From: Saccopteryx bilineata | Taxonomy: Eukaryota > Chordata > Mammalia > Chiroptera > Emballonuridae | DNA length: 64,000 bases | Assembly: GCF_036850765.1 (NCBI RefSeq) | Contig: NC_089494.1 | Location: forward strand, 228,550,779-228,614,778 | Direction of reading: 5' to 3' | Shown here: one piece after another, positions 58,701-64,000 of the stretch | How the letters are laid out: each line of letters begins with the position of its first letter | Numbering within the stretch: the stretch's first letter is position 1 | Notes under the pieces: generated by a model | The model's database searches: none | What the model was told of the DNA's origin: nothing | What the model saw: the letters and a program-made list of their open reading frames with translations, nothing else | Made by a program: the position numbers and the translations under genes

Positions 58701-61700
58701 TATTCTTAGTAAAATTTAGTAAATTCAGCAGGTCCTGGCACCAATGTGTTAAGTTTTTGTATTTTTGTGTTTATGAGAAACATGAGCCTGATGTGTCCTA
58801 GTGATTTCTTCAATGTTTGGACATATATTTGAAAGGCAAACTCTCATTTCCTCGTCAATACATTGAAGAATTCCTCTCTTTTTACTCTTAATTGTGTTGA
58901 GTGCAGAAAACCCCCACCATACATATCATCTTAACTTTACACCAAACAAAGGATAGAAGAAACTTGCCTCTAGTCTTTCTGGGGAACATGGGGGGGGGGT
59001 AGTGTAAACAATCCAGCACCACAGCTTAACAGCCTTTTGCAACCTAATCAGGCAAATCAGGTGGGGAGTTGGGCAGACTCTCAGCTTACAGCCAATTCCC
59101 CACACCTCTATCCCCCCAAAATCTAAACTCCAAAACCCTGTTGGTTTTTTGGTCCCCAACAGGCACATATTTCTCTGGAATACCATAAGGCGCACCTGGA
59201 AATCTTCTAGGGCACACACTCTGAGAACTACTGGAGTAGATCTTCATGTTCCATTCATACTTGTTTTCATTTCCTTGCAAAGTCTCAAGTTCTCTTCTCA
59301 GGACTCCTACCCATGATACTACTGCCACGGCTCTTTTACTCCATTCTTCAACTGGCTAATTCCTACTCATTTTTCAGGACTCGCTGGCACATCCTCAGCT
59401 CCCCTGACCTCCACTTGCACACCAGACCAGGTTAGGTGTTATATACTCTCCCATTCTCTTCTTCTGTCACCTGTGCAGGAGCATGCTCAGTTCTAGCTTC
59501 CTGCGGGATCCCTAGCTTTAGGAGGGCAGGTCACTGGAGGTTGCTCACAGCTGTGGTTGCAGTACTTCACTGAGTGTCTAGCCCACAGGAAGTGCTCATA
59601 TTGTGACAGAATGGATAGACCTAGAGCCGTGATGGCAAACCTTTTTATAAAAACCACTCACTTTGCAGTGCTGGTCAACCTGGTCCCTCCCGCCCACTGG
59701 TGGGCGGTCCAGCTTTCACGGTGGGCCAATCGCAGCACCGTTTGGTTGCTCTGCTACCGCCCACCATGAAAGCTGGAATGCCCACTAGTGGGCGGGAAGG
59801 ACCAGGTTGACCAGCACTGCAAAGTGAGTGGTTTTTATAAAAAGGTTCGCCATCACGAACCTAGAGGGTAATGTGCTAAGTAAAAGAAGACAGAGGACAA
59901 ATGCAGTATGACTTCACTTATATGTGCAACCTAAAAAAACAAAATAGAAACAGACTCATTGATATGGGAACTCAGATATGCCAGAAGAGTAGGAGGAGAG
60001 TGTGGGAACAAAAACAATGAGGAGAAACAAGATCACAAATTTCCTGTTGTAAAACCAATAGGTCACAGTTCTGTTATGTACAACATAGGGAATATAGCCA
60101 ATAATATAAGCTTGTACAATGGCAGATGGTGATCACTTTGTTACATATAATAATGTTGAACAACTATGTTGTACACCTGAAACTAATGTAATATTGTATC
60201 TTAACTATATTTTATAATAAAAAAAGAAAGAATGCAGGACTGCTTTCCAGTGCCAAGGTCTATCAATATCCTTCTGTGTTTAGCTGCTTTCTCTTCTATT
60301 GAGATAAAGCTAAGTGGATAATTTTGTTAAAGATGAGGCAATTGTTTAAAAAAGGGTTCAAGAAGAAAGATGACTATTGAAACCTCTGTGAATAGTCTAA
60401 TTAACAAAACTACTTTTAGAGCTCATTAAGCTCACCCCTGATGGAAGCCATTATTTTCTGCTGTGAAAATCTGTGACTCAGATTGCTCTCTGTTTAAAAT
60501 CAGTTGAAAATGTTTGTTTGTTTATTTTGTTATTATTGTAGTTCTGTTGAAATACTGTGACTGTTATTGCAGATCCTGTGAGTAAGCTTAACTTCCAGAG
60601 CGTGCCTCAAAGAAACCATTTCTCTGAGTTTAGTCACAAGATAATGATATACACTCACATTTCACCCTCAGTCCCTTAATTACCTGCCTTCCATTTGATT
60701 GAAGTGTCACCATGATTCAACATTCAATCACCTTTTAAAAATTAATTCTGTCTTGTATTTTATTTGGTGATGAATAGCCTGTCAGTTTCTAGCAGACTGC
60801 ACTTGACATTTTCATACATGCCAAACCAAAGTAGCTCTAAGATTTCATTCATAATGGAGTCATTCTGGTGACTAGTAAGAGCCAAAAATTAACTGAAAGA
60901 ACCTTATCTTCATGTACAGAAGTATTCTGAAGTTTTTAAAAAAGCTAATTCTAGCAGGTTATTGTTGTGTGTATATTGTAGTCTTTTTCAAACAAGACAA
61001 TTTGTCATAATAGTTTGATTTTTAAGGCTACAAGGTAATCAGTATATACAAAAAGGATATACATTTAGTATGTATTTGACGTAGTTACTGTCAATATTAC
61101 AACTAATTCCATTTCATAGTAAAAAATGGATCTTTTCATAGGACAAATATTCTATTCTATTATTTGTTTCAATAGATTCCTTACATACAATATAAAAGTA
61201 GAACATTGCTCTCTGTTTCTACAGTGATAAAATAGCTAGAGGTTATTTCTCCTTTCCCAAGAATATAATGAATCTCAAATAAGATCTAGATTAGAAATAA
61301 AACCTCAGGGAAATTTAGACTGTAGTGTTTTGTCTTTTCAGTTTATAAATGATATATGTATAAAATGATATAAAATTCAGCAAAGTCTTCTTGGAGAGAA
61401 ACATTTAAAGGAGAGAGGTGAATGAAAGTGATTGGCATTGTATACAAAGTGACTGTCAATGGCTTGTAGTAACCTACAAGGGGAACAGTATGATATTGTT
61501 TAAAAGAGAAAGTGTGCAAAATCCTGAGAGCAAGTTTTACCAGCTTTGTGAGTTACTGTGGATTTGTTTCACTATTTACCCTTTACATTCTGTCTTAACT
61601 GGGGCCCATGTGTCAATTTAAGGGGAGAATAAAGGATTTGAAAGAAAATCAGCATGAAAAGTTGAAAATAATTGACATTCTACATAGTTGATGCTCTTGA

Positions 61701-64000
61701 TGATTTGCATAATACAAGCCTGGTATATAGTATAATGAAAATGGTACTGGACTCAGAAGTCAGTTACCTGGGTATAAGTCCTGGTTTTGCTTTTTAAGTA
61801 CAGGTTGAGTGTACTTAAGTAAGACAGTGGCCTCTTTGATGGTCTTTAATTGGGGCAGAGATAATGGCTTAGTTCATGAAGAGAGGATCAAATAAATTAT
61901 AAGTAGTTGTTTTATAAATCCTGAAATGTTTCTAAACTAGAATGTAGTGGTGGTATTTAAAATTAGTTTTTAGTATTATGTTTGGTTTGCCTTTCAAAAA
62001 TCTTAAATTACTCATGAAAAAAAAAAGAAAAAAGCTGTTTTGGGTGGGCCTGATTGTTAAAAACATGTTGCCCAGCTGTTCTTAAACTTAAGGGAAAAGA
62101 CTAAGTAAGACTAAGGTTTACAGTAGAGCACAAAGGGTTTAGATTAGGTATAAATACAATCTAATAGCAGTTTGATTTGTTTAAAATAGTAGTATTTTTC
62201 TCAGGCATACTATTAAACTTTCTTTAGATGCCTTCAAAAACTGAAAATAGACTTTCATCATCTGTGTTGGTTTAGGTAATGTTTTGCTGAAGATGTAAGG
62301 ATGATTAATTTAATATTACCTTTAATGTTTGCTTCTACTACAAAAGCTATACATCACTTTTTAAGTCAGCCTGGAAATACTTATAAAATTGGACCTCCTC
62401 AAAAAAGTAACAAATGTAGTTTTAAAATGTCCTGTTCTGTTCAGTCTACAGAATTTCAATGTGGTCAAATTAATGGGGCAGGAAGCTAGAATAGAAGTCA
62501 TTGCTTAAAAATCTTCATCAACTTACTATAGTTCTAAGTCTCTAAGTAATCCATATCAAAATTCTTTACATCACCAAGTCATATATAAGGGGATTGCTTG
62601 AATTGAGGTTTTCAGTGTTTCCATTGGTATCATGAATTCTGCATTATGTATTGTTGGCCTTTTTATATTAGAAATTGAAGCTACTAGCAGTGGTTATCCA
62701 CATGTGTATGCAAGACTAATGTGCTTCTATTTATTTATTTTTTTAAGTGTAAGGAAGGGAGATAGCGAGATAGATTCTTGCATGTGCCCTGGCAGGGATT
62801 CACCCGGCAACCCTGTCTATAGCCAATGCTCAAGTACCAAGCTATTTTTAGTGCCTAAGGCTGATGCATTTGGATCAACTGAGCTATCCTCAATGCCCAG
62901 GGCCACACTTGAACCAATCGAGCCACTGGCTGCAAGAGGGGAAGAGGGAGAAAAAGGGGAGAGGGGAGGGGAGAGAAACAGATGGTTGCTTCTCAAGTAT
63001 GCCCTGACTGGGAATCAAACCCAGATATCCATACACTGGCCCAACACTCTATCCACTGAGCCACCAGCCAGTTCCCTAACATGCTTCTAAGACAGGCTTC
63101 TTCCTATAGCATATAAGAAAATTCTTACCTTTGATATTTTTTGTTACTACTATTGCTTCTATGTTTATTGATCACTTAATATATGCCAGGCATTGTTCTA
63201 GGTGCTTTAGATAAATTAGCACATTTAATTCTCACAACAACCCACTGAATAATTTAATATTACCATCCCCAGTTAAGAGGGCAGGAAACGTACAGGGAGG
63301 TTAAGTGGCTCTCTTAGGGACATAGAGCTGACAAGTGGCAGAATCAGAACCCTTTGTTGTGTGGTTCCAGCCTGCCACTAGTCTCCTATGCTGGTGCTCT
63401 TGTCACCACCCTCCGTGTAGTGCTTGCTGCCTCCTCTGGAAAACAGAAAGTTTGTACAGTTGAAAAGGATAAAGAATGTGTCTAAAATACACTTATCATG
63501 ATTATAGTATGGATTTCGGTTAACTTTTCTTGACTTATAAAATTCAACATCAGGGGTTGGTTTCATGTGAAACTTCAATAGTATGGAATGTGTATTGGAT
63601 CAACTATTCTGAGCATATTAGAAAAAGGCAGTGATTAACTCCCATACTCAGGTGCCAATATAGTAGTGTGTGTGTAAACCACCAGGCATCAGCAAGAGTG
63701 ACTTGGTGTCGACATGGTTACAGGACACAGCAGAGCGGCTAATGAGTATGACCTTGACTTCTTCAGTGCTGAGTATTCAGAAAACCAGAATTAGTTCATG
63801 AATGTTAACTGAGTAATCTTGAAATGACCATGTGTGATGTGGGTGTTAGTATAGTGTTTTGAATAGGAAGTAGATATTAGAAACTGCCACACATATCTAG
63901 ACAATCAGAATTGTTTATATTAAAAGAAATCACTTTTAAGGAAGCATAGATTGACATTATTAGAGTTAGAGGTATGGAAACTATTTCTTCTAAAATGTTT
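33908..64000 (+). CDS. SCFD2: SCFD2, 5' part of the gene (coding exons 1-2 of a longer gene)
   Basis: Two plus-strand exons join in phase to 1007 nt (335 codons plus 2 nt), about half of SCFD2 (Sec1 family domain containing 2, about 680 residues). SCFD2 belongs to the Sec1/Munc18-like group of SNARE-binding proteins; its precise role is poorly defined. Start chosen at the ATG at 33908 (MSVPGVQSFTQQGWDQVLAK), which matches the family N-terminus. An in-frame GTG lies 15 codons upstream and is not favoured. Both splice borders are GT/AG. The gene is known to be very long in mammals and intron 2 runs from 37165 past the right edge; no further exon was recognised. FIP1L1 lies divergently about 7 kb upstream. 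Confidence 0.95.
34760..35462. other. SCFD2 intron 1, left part
   Basis: A short L2-like 'tattcattcagcaagtattt' piece at 35318-35345; otherwise nothing recognised. Confidence 0.45.
35463..35650 (-). repeat. tRNA-derived SINE, type B, antisense
   Basis: 'ttgattttagtgagagaagt', 'caactcctgtttgcttcttg' and inverted head 'tttatccactgcaccaccac'. Confidence 0.88.
35800..35975 (-). repeat. MIR, antisense
   Basis: 'tcttgagcaggttacttaaa', 'gagcataataatacctacct' and 'taagctctcaataaatatta' follow antisense MIR. Confidence 0.7.
36660..36800 (-). repeat. L2 3'-end fragment, antisense
   Basis: 'tcaatcaatatttattaata', 'actaagtgctgggaatatag' and 'tctgccctcatggagcatta'. Confidence 0.7.
36996..37164 (+). CDS. 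SCFD2: SCFD2 coding exon 2 (169 nt)
   Basis: Acceptor TTAAACAG, then AVGHHGDNLVEKIISVLPQL, PGHTNDVMVNMVELTSLQNE and EENQNIVAPGCLAQS, ending with AA before the donor GTAGGA. The phase (1 in, 2 out) continues exon 1 exactly. The next residue must therefore be Asn or Lys, decided by exon 3 outside or unrecognised in this window. Confidence 0.95.
37165..38550. other. SCFD2 intron 2, left part
   Basis: AT-rich. A small L2-like antisense piece near 38200-38250. No exon recognised. Confidence 0.45.
38560..38815 (+). repeat. MIR, sense
   Basis: 'ggacttactatgtgcccagc', 'ccattttacaggtaagaaac' and 'ctgaggcaaggagacagtaa' mark a well-ordered MIR. Confidence 0.85.
38830..39300. other. SCFD2 intron 2, unassigned
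   Basis: Includes a GC-richer block at 39110-39200; no gene or element supported. Confidence 0.4.
39305..39520 (+). repeat. MIR, sense
   Basis: 'gaggacttattgtgtaatag', 'ttataaatgaggaaggagat' and 'ggcagtctggctttaaagtc' run in MIR order to its 3' part. Confidence 0.85.
39523..39665 (+). repeat. tRNA-derived SINE, type D
   Basis: Head 'cagttgctcagttggttaga', 'gggttggatccctggtcagg' (B box) and 'atgaatcaaccaataaatga', then an AT-rich tail. Confidence 0.85.
39760..40332 (+). repeat. MLT1-type LTR (MaLR), sense; left limit approximate
   Basis: The end 'tgtttaagccaaagtgagtt', 'tcacttgtaaccaaaggcat' and 'cctaactgataca' matches MLT1 LTR 3' ends. The middle 'aagaggttcaagaaaaag' is diverged. A solo noncoding LTR of an ancient endogenous retrovirus-like element; no retroviral genes nearby. 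Confidence 0.7.
40600..40980 (+). repeat. L1 3' UTR, sense
   Basis: 'gatggttgccagagaggaag', 'tatgctgtacacctgaaact' and an AAATAAATAAAAAAATAAA end. Typical L1 3' end. Confidence 0.88.
41048..41398 (-). repeat. tRNA-derived SINE, type A, antisense, young-looking
   Basis: 'cctgaagctggaaacgggga', CpG-rich body and inverted head 'gaatcgaacccgggacttcc' and 'gctgagccaaccggccaggg'. TTACATTTTTT copies flank it. Confidence 0.93.
41410..42130. other. SCFD2 intron 2, unassigned
   Basis: No gene or element recognised. Confidence 0.45.
42135..42562 (+). repeat. L2 LINE 3' end, sense
   Basis: 'cacactacattcctttcttg', 'ttctgcctggatcgttcttc' and 'cactgccatgtccccagtgc' followed by 'tagaatagtagttggcactc': a textbook L2 3' end. 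Confidence 0.85.
42720..43235 (+). repeat. L1 3' region, sense
   Basis: 'gacccagcaatcctacctta', 'tggtacattcatctgatgga', 'ataatattcagctattaaaa' and 'ggtggcagggggcacactga'. Confidence 0.85.
43240..43940. other. SCFD2 intron 2, unassigned (L2/MIR-like scraps)
   Basis: Pieces such as 'tctcccctagtagcttgtaa' (L2-like, 43443-43500) are too short for firm calls. Confidence 0.4.
43947..44308 (+). repeat. tRNA-derived SINE, type A' (three A-box-like units)
   Basis: Head GCCCTGGCGGGTGGCTCAGT with B box GGTTCAATTCC. The body carries 'gaggatagctcagttggtcc' (44133 on) and 'aaaaatagctcagttgatta' (44174 on), then 'ggttgctgggtagatcccc', like further tRNA pieces. Confidence 0.88.
44320..44720 (-). repeat. 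L1 3' UTR, antisense
   Basis: 'ttttattgaggtataatata', 'tttcaggtatacaacatgat', 'gatcacccaagtctaggtaa' and 'cactcctggcaaccaccaac' are standard antisense L1 3' UTR text. Confidence 0.9.
44800..45168 (-). repeat. tRNA-derived SINE, type C, antisense, with expanded 'caagccagcaacc' units
   Basis: AGAGACAGACAGACAG start, five or more 'caagccagcaacctt'-like units at 44960-45090 and an inverted head. Confidence 0.88.
45175..46425. other. SCFD2 intron 2, unassigned 1.25 kb
   Basis: Low-repeat AT-rich DNA with a T-tract at 45731-45748. No exon recognised. Confidence 0.45.
46446..46650 (-). repeat. tRNA-derived SINE, type B, antisense
   Basis: (GA)n-rich start, 'atcaactcccatatgtgcct', inverted head 'atccactgcgccaccacagg'. 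AACAACCACAACTTTTTATT and AACAACCACAGCTTTTATT flank it. Confidence 0.93.
46690..46845 (-). repeat. tRNA-derived SINE, type D, antisense
   Basis: 'gctgattttagagagaaggt', 'cagaaacatcagtctgtccc' and 'accaactgagctatctggcc'. It lies 40 bp from the type B copy. Confidence 0.88.
47240..47540 (-). repeat. L2 3' region, antisense
   Basis: 'tctgtaccaggcacttgaag', 'ttgctctcatggaatttacc' and 'gctggaacattccagcccag'. Confidence 0.75.
48452..48823 (-). repeat. tRNA-derived SINE, type C, nested in L1
   Basis: T-tract, GACAGACAGACAG, repeated 'caagccagtga' units and a head that is partly duplicated ('gctctatccactgcaccacc' occurs at 48761 and 48789). Confidence 0.9.
48955..49135 (-). repeat. tRNA-derived SINE, type B, nested in L1
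   Basis: 'tattgatttttagggagaga', 'ccttgactgggcaaacctgg', inverted head 'tttatccactttgccaccac'. Confidence 0.88.
49510..49688 (-). repeat. tRNA-derived SINE, type D, nested in L1
   Basis: 'ttcactgatttggagataga', 'cattggttgatccttctatg' and 'atgtgccctgaccgctgtat', then 'accaaatgaaataccggcca'. Confidence 0.8.
50245..50605 (-). repeat. tRNA-derived SINE, type C, nested in L1
   Basis: T/A-rich start, 'gagagagagacagccagaga', 'caagccagtgacgttgagct' and inverted head 'atccattgtgctgccaccta'. Confidence 0.9.
51561..51820 (-). repeat. Younger L1 3' end, antisense
   Basis: 'taatggggtgacatcaataa', 'atgtccaggttatcttgttg' and a C-rich block 'cccctccccctcccctttcc', then 'accaccacactctcatcaat'. Inserted at the end of the older L1. 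Confidence 0.8.
51821..52435 (-). repeat. Further L1 fragments, antisense (3' UTR piece and second ORF2 piece)
   Basis: 'ggcagctatcagcttattct' is 3' UTR-like. From 51935, 'gcatgtggtgttgaatagga' and 'tccttgtcttatttccgagt' are the same ORF2 region as 49380-49870, so this is a separate copy. Confidence 0.75.
52500..52665 (-). repeat. MIR, antisense
   Basis: 'ctctgaacctcagtctcctc' and 'aatgaggtagagatgagtcc' with 'ccttgtacagtgcct'. Confidence 0.65.
52670..54740. other. SCFD2 intron 2, about 2 kb with little recognisable repeat
   Basis: Short open frames are present, but none has recognisable protein identity or plausible splice context. The longest, 54169-54474 plus, reads like random intron sequence. 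Confidence 0.45.
54747..55609 (-). repeat. tRNA-derived SINE, type C, antisense, split by a hAT
   Basis: T-tract at 54747-54772, 'agagacagagaaagaatcag', repeated 'caagctggtga' units. The head continues after the hAT with 'ctatccactgtgccaccgcc' (55581-55600). The hAT sits exactly in the head between two CTCTATCC copies. Confidence 0.93.
55067..55578 (+). mobile_element. hAT-type nonautonomous transposon (CAGGGGTCCCCAAACT family), 512 bp, inside a SINE
   Basis: Ends CAGGGGTCCCCAAACT and 'atttggggaccctg' are inverted. The 8 bp duplication CTCTATCC is perfect (55059-55066, 55579-55586). CpG-rich centre 'cacgcgtcacggctccggaa'. A short frame reads MELDIDHLISQK before a stop (55321-55359), perhaps the start of a lost transposase (inference). 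The 3124-3316 copy is an internally deleted relative. Confidence 0.95.
55755..55945 (+). repeat. tRNA-derived SINE, type B
   Basis: 'gccctgacctgcggttgcac', 'agtggataaagcgtcgacct', 'ttgcctggtcaaggcacata' and an AATGAATAAATAAAAT end. Confidence 0.92.
56230..56424 (-). repeat. tRNA-derived SINE, type B, antisense
   Basis: 'gagagagagagagaaagaaa', 'gtgccttgaccagacaagtg' and inverted head 'tttatccactgcgcctccac'. Confidence 0.92.
56600..56700 (-). repeat. MIR-like fragment, antisense
   Basis: 'tgaccttgaacaaggtattt' and 'cacagttttcttctctgtaa'. Confidence 0.55.
56790..56880 (+). repeat. L2 3'-end tip, sense
   Basis: 'cactgctgtttccccagcac', then 'atatttgttgaataaatgaa'. Confidence 0.7.
57100..57565 (+). 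repeat. L2 LINE 3' region, sense
   Basis: 'ccttagtggctctccttgcc', 'tacagccacactaaacttct' and 'cttcgaagcttgctgagaga', ending at 'cactcacagtgtctggcaca'. Confidence 0.8.
57830..58175 (-). repeat. L2-type fragments, antisense, with an L2 tip
   Basis: 'taaacatttgttgaataaat' (sense tip, 57853) followed by 'gtacaaaggccctgagttga' and 'tagtaggaaacatgggatag'. Confidence 0.55.
58185..58370 (+). repeat. L2 LINE fragment, sense
   Basis: 'atccattatctacaatgagg', then 'acacctgatcaggtcagttt' and 'cagaccttgcatgatttgat'. It resumes after the hAT at 59242 ('cactcatttttcaggactc'). Confidence 0.6.
58400..59233 (+). mobile_element. hAT-type nonautonomous transposon, 834 bp (CAGTGGTTTTCAAAC family)
   Basis: Left end CAGTGGTTTTCAAACATTTT pairs with the right end, whose complement reads CAGTAGTTCTCAGAGTGTGT. 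Flanks TACTAGAT (58392-58399) and GAGTAGAT (59234-59241) match 6 of 8. The interior is long, noncoding and unlike the other hATs here. L2 text continues on both sides. Confidence 0.8.
59234..59600 (+). repeat. L2 LINE 3' region, sense
   Basis: 'ccattcatacttgttttcat', 'gctcacagctgtggttgcag' and 'tcactgagtgtctagcccac'. Confidence 0.65.
59601..60235 (+). repeat. L1 3' UTR, sense, interrupted by a hAT
   Basis: 'tgacagaatggatagaccta' continues after the hAT with 'gagggtaatgtgctaagtaa', 'atatgtgcaacctaaaaaaa' and 'gttgtacacctgaaactaat'. The A-rich end is at 60218-60230. Confidence 0.88.
59627..59858. mobile_element. hAT-type MITE with very long inverted ends (near-palindrome, 232 bp)
   Basis: Ends CCGTGATGGCAAACCTTTTT and AAAAAGGTTCGCCATCACGA. 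The arms stay complementary for about 90 bp each ('ccactcactttgcagtgctg' against 'cagcactgcaaagtgagtgg'). Perfect 8 bp duplication ACCTAGAG (59619-59626, 59859-59866). The centre holds CAATCGCAGCACCGTTTGG. Confidence 0.95.
60240..61730. other. SCFD2 intron 2, low-repeat stretch
   Basis: I recognise no repeat or exon. Open frames are short and lack identity. Confidence 0.45.
61735..61925 (-). repeat. MIR-like fragment, antisense
   Basis: 'actggactcagaagtcagtt', 'cctgggtataagtcctggtt' and 'agaggatcaaataaattata' follow antisense MIR. Confidence 0.65.
61930..62725. other. SCFD2 intron 2, unassigned
   Basis: Contains an A-rich tract at 62018-62033. No gene recognised. Confidence 0.45.
62732..63076 (-). 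repeat. tRNA-derived SINE, type A', antisense
   Basis: 'gtgccctggcagggattcac' and 'agtaccaagctatttttagt' are the inverted A' modules. 'tgactgggaatcaaacccag' and 'tatccactgagccaccagcc' are the inverted head. Confidence 0.85.
63150..63365 (+). repeat. MIR, sense
   Basis: 'ttgatcacttaatatatgcc', 'aggcattgttctaggtgctt' and 'ttctcacaacaacccactga', then 'gacaagtggcagaatcagaa'. Well preserved. Confidence 0.88.
63366..64000. other. SCFD2 intron 2, right edge
   Basis: No exon, SINE or TIR element recognised. Confidence 0.45.

Noticed and set aside
59557..59769. 70-codon open frame over 59627-59858
   Set aside because: Most of it lies in the near-palindromic hAT and is not a gene.
37165..64000. SCFD2 exon 3
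   Set aside because: I looked for the continuation after GCLAQS (an Asn or Lys, then text like DTTAKALWEAL) and found no convincing match with splice borders. It probably lies beyond 64000.

Overview
The window is mammalian nuclear DNA, almost certainly from a bat. It is a gene-sparse, repeat-rich stretch holding the 5' parts of two genes that point away from each other: FIP1L1 (minus strand, coding exons 1-10, 26839 down to 920, continuing past the left edge) and SCFD2 (plus strand, coding exons 1-2, 33908-37164, continuing past the right edge). This head-to-head FIP1L1/SCFD2 order is the known mammalian synteny (human 4q12). All twelve exons have GT/AG borders, the reading phases join without a break, and no frameshift or stop was seen, so both genes look intact as far as they can be followed.

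The bat assignment rests on the repeats. There are more than 30 tRNA-derived SINE copies of at least four types that share a 'GGCTCAGTGG...GGTTCGA' head. There are also many cut-and-paste DNA transposons with preserved inverted ends and target duplications (hAT, mariner, pogo/Tigger), an abundance typical of bats among mammals. The family is uncertain; a non-vespertilionid bat is plausible.

Layout. 1-26839: FIP1L1 body, with ten short exons in introns full of SINEs, old L2/MIR and several DNA transposons. 26440-27110: CpG-rich FIP1L1 promoter and exon 1, with a palindromic NRF1-type site. 27130-33080: the 7 kb space between the genes, holding L1/L2 relics and a TIR element with a hAT copy inside it. 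33640-34745: SCFD2 promoter (CCAAT box, CRE-like site) and large exon 1. 36996-37164: SCFD2 exon 2. 37165-64000: SCFD2 intron 2, with no further exon recognised. It is filled by L1, L2, MIR, one MLT1-type LTR, SINEs and several hAT copies, two of which are notable: a 232 bp near-palindrome and an 834 bp copy.

Functionally the genes are unrelated: FIP1L1 is a subunit of the mRNA 3'-end cleavage/polyadenylation factor CPSF, and SCFD2 is a Sec1/Munc18-like protein. No novel gene system was found. The most interesting material is in the mobile elements: an unclassified TIR element, a SINE whose body looks like repeated tRNA modules, a decayed pogo transposase tail, and datable nests of element inside element.
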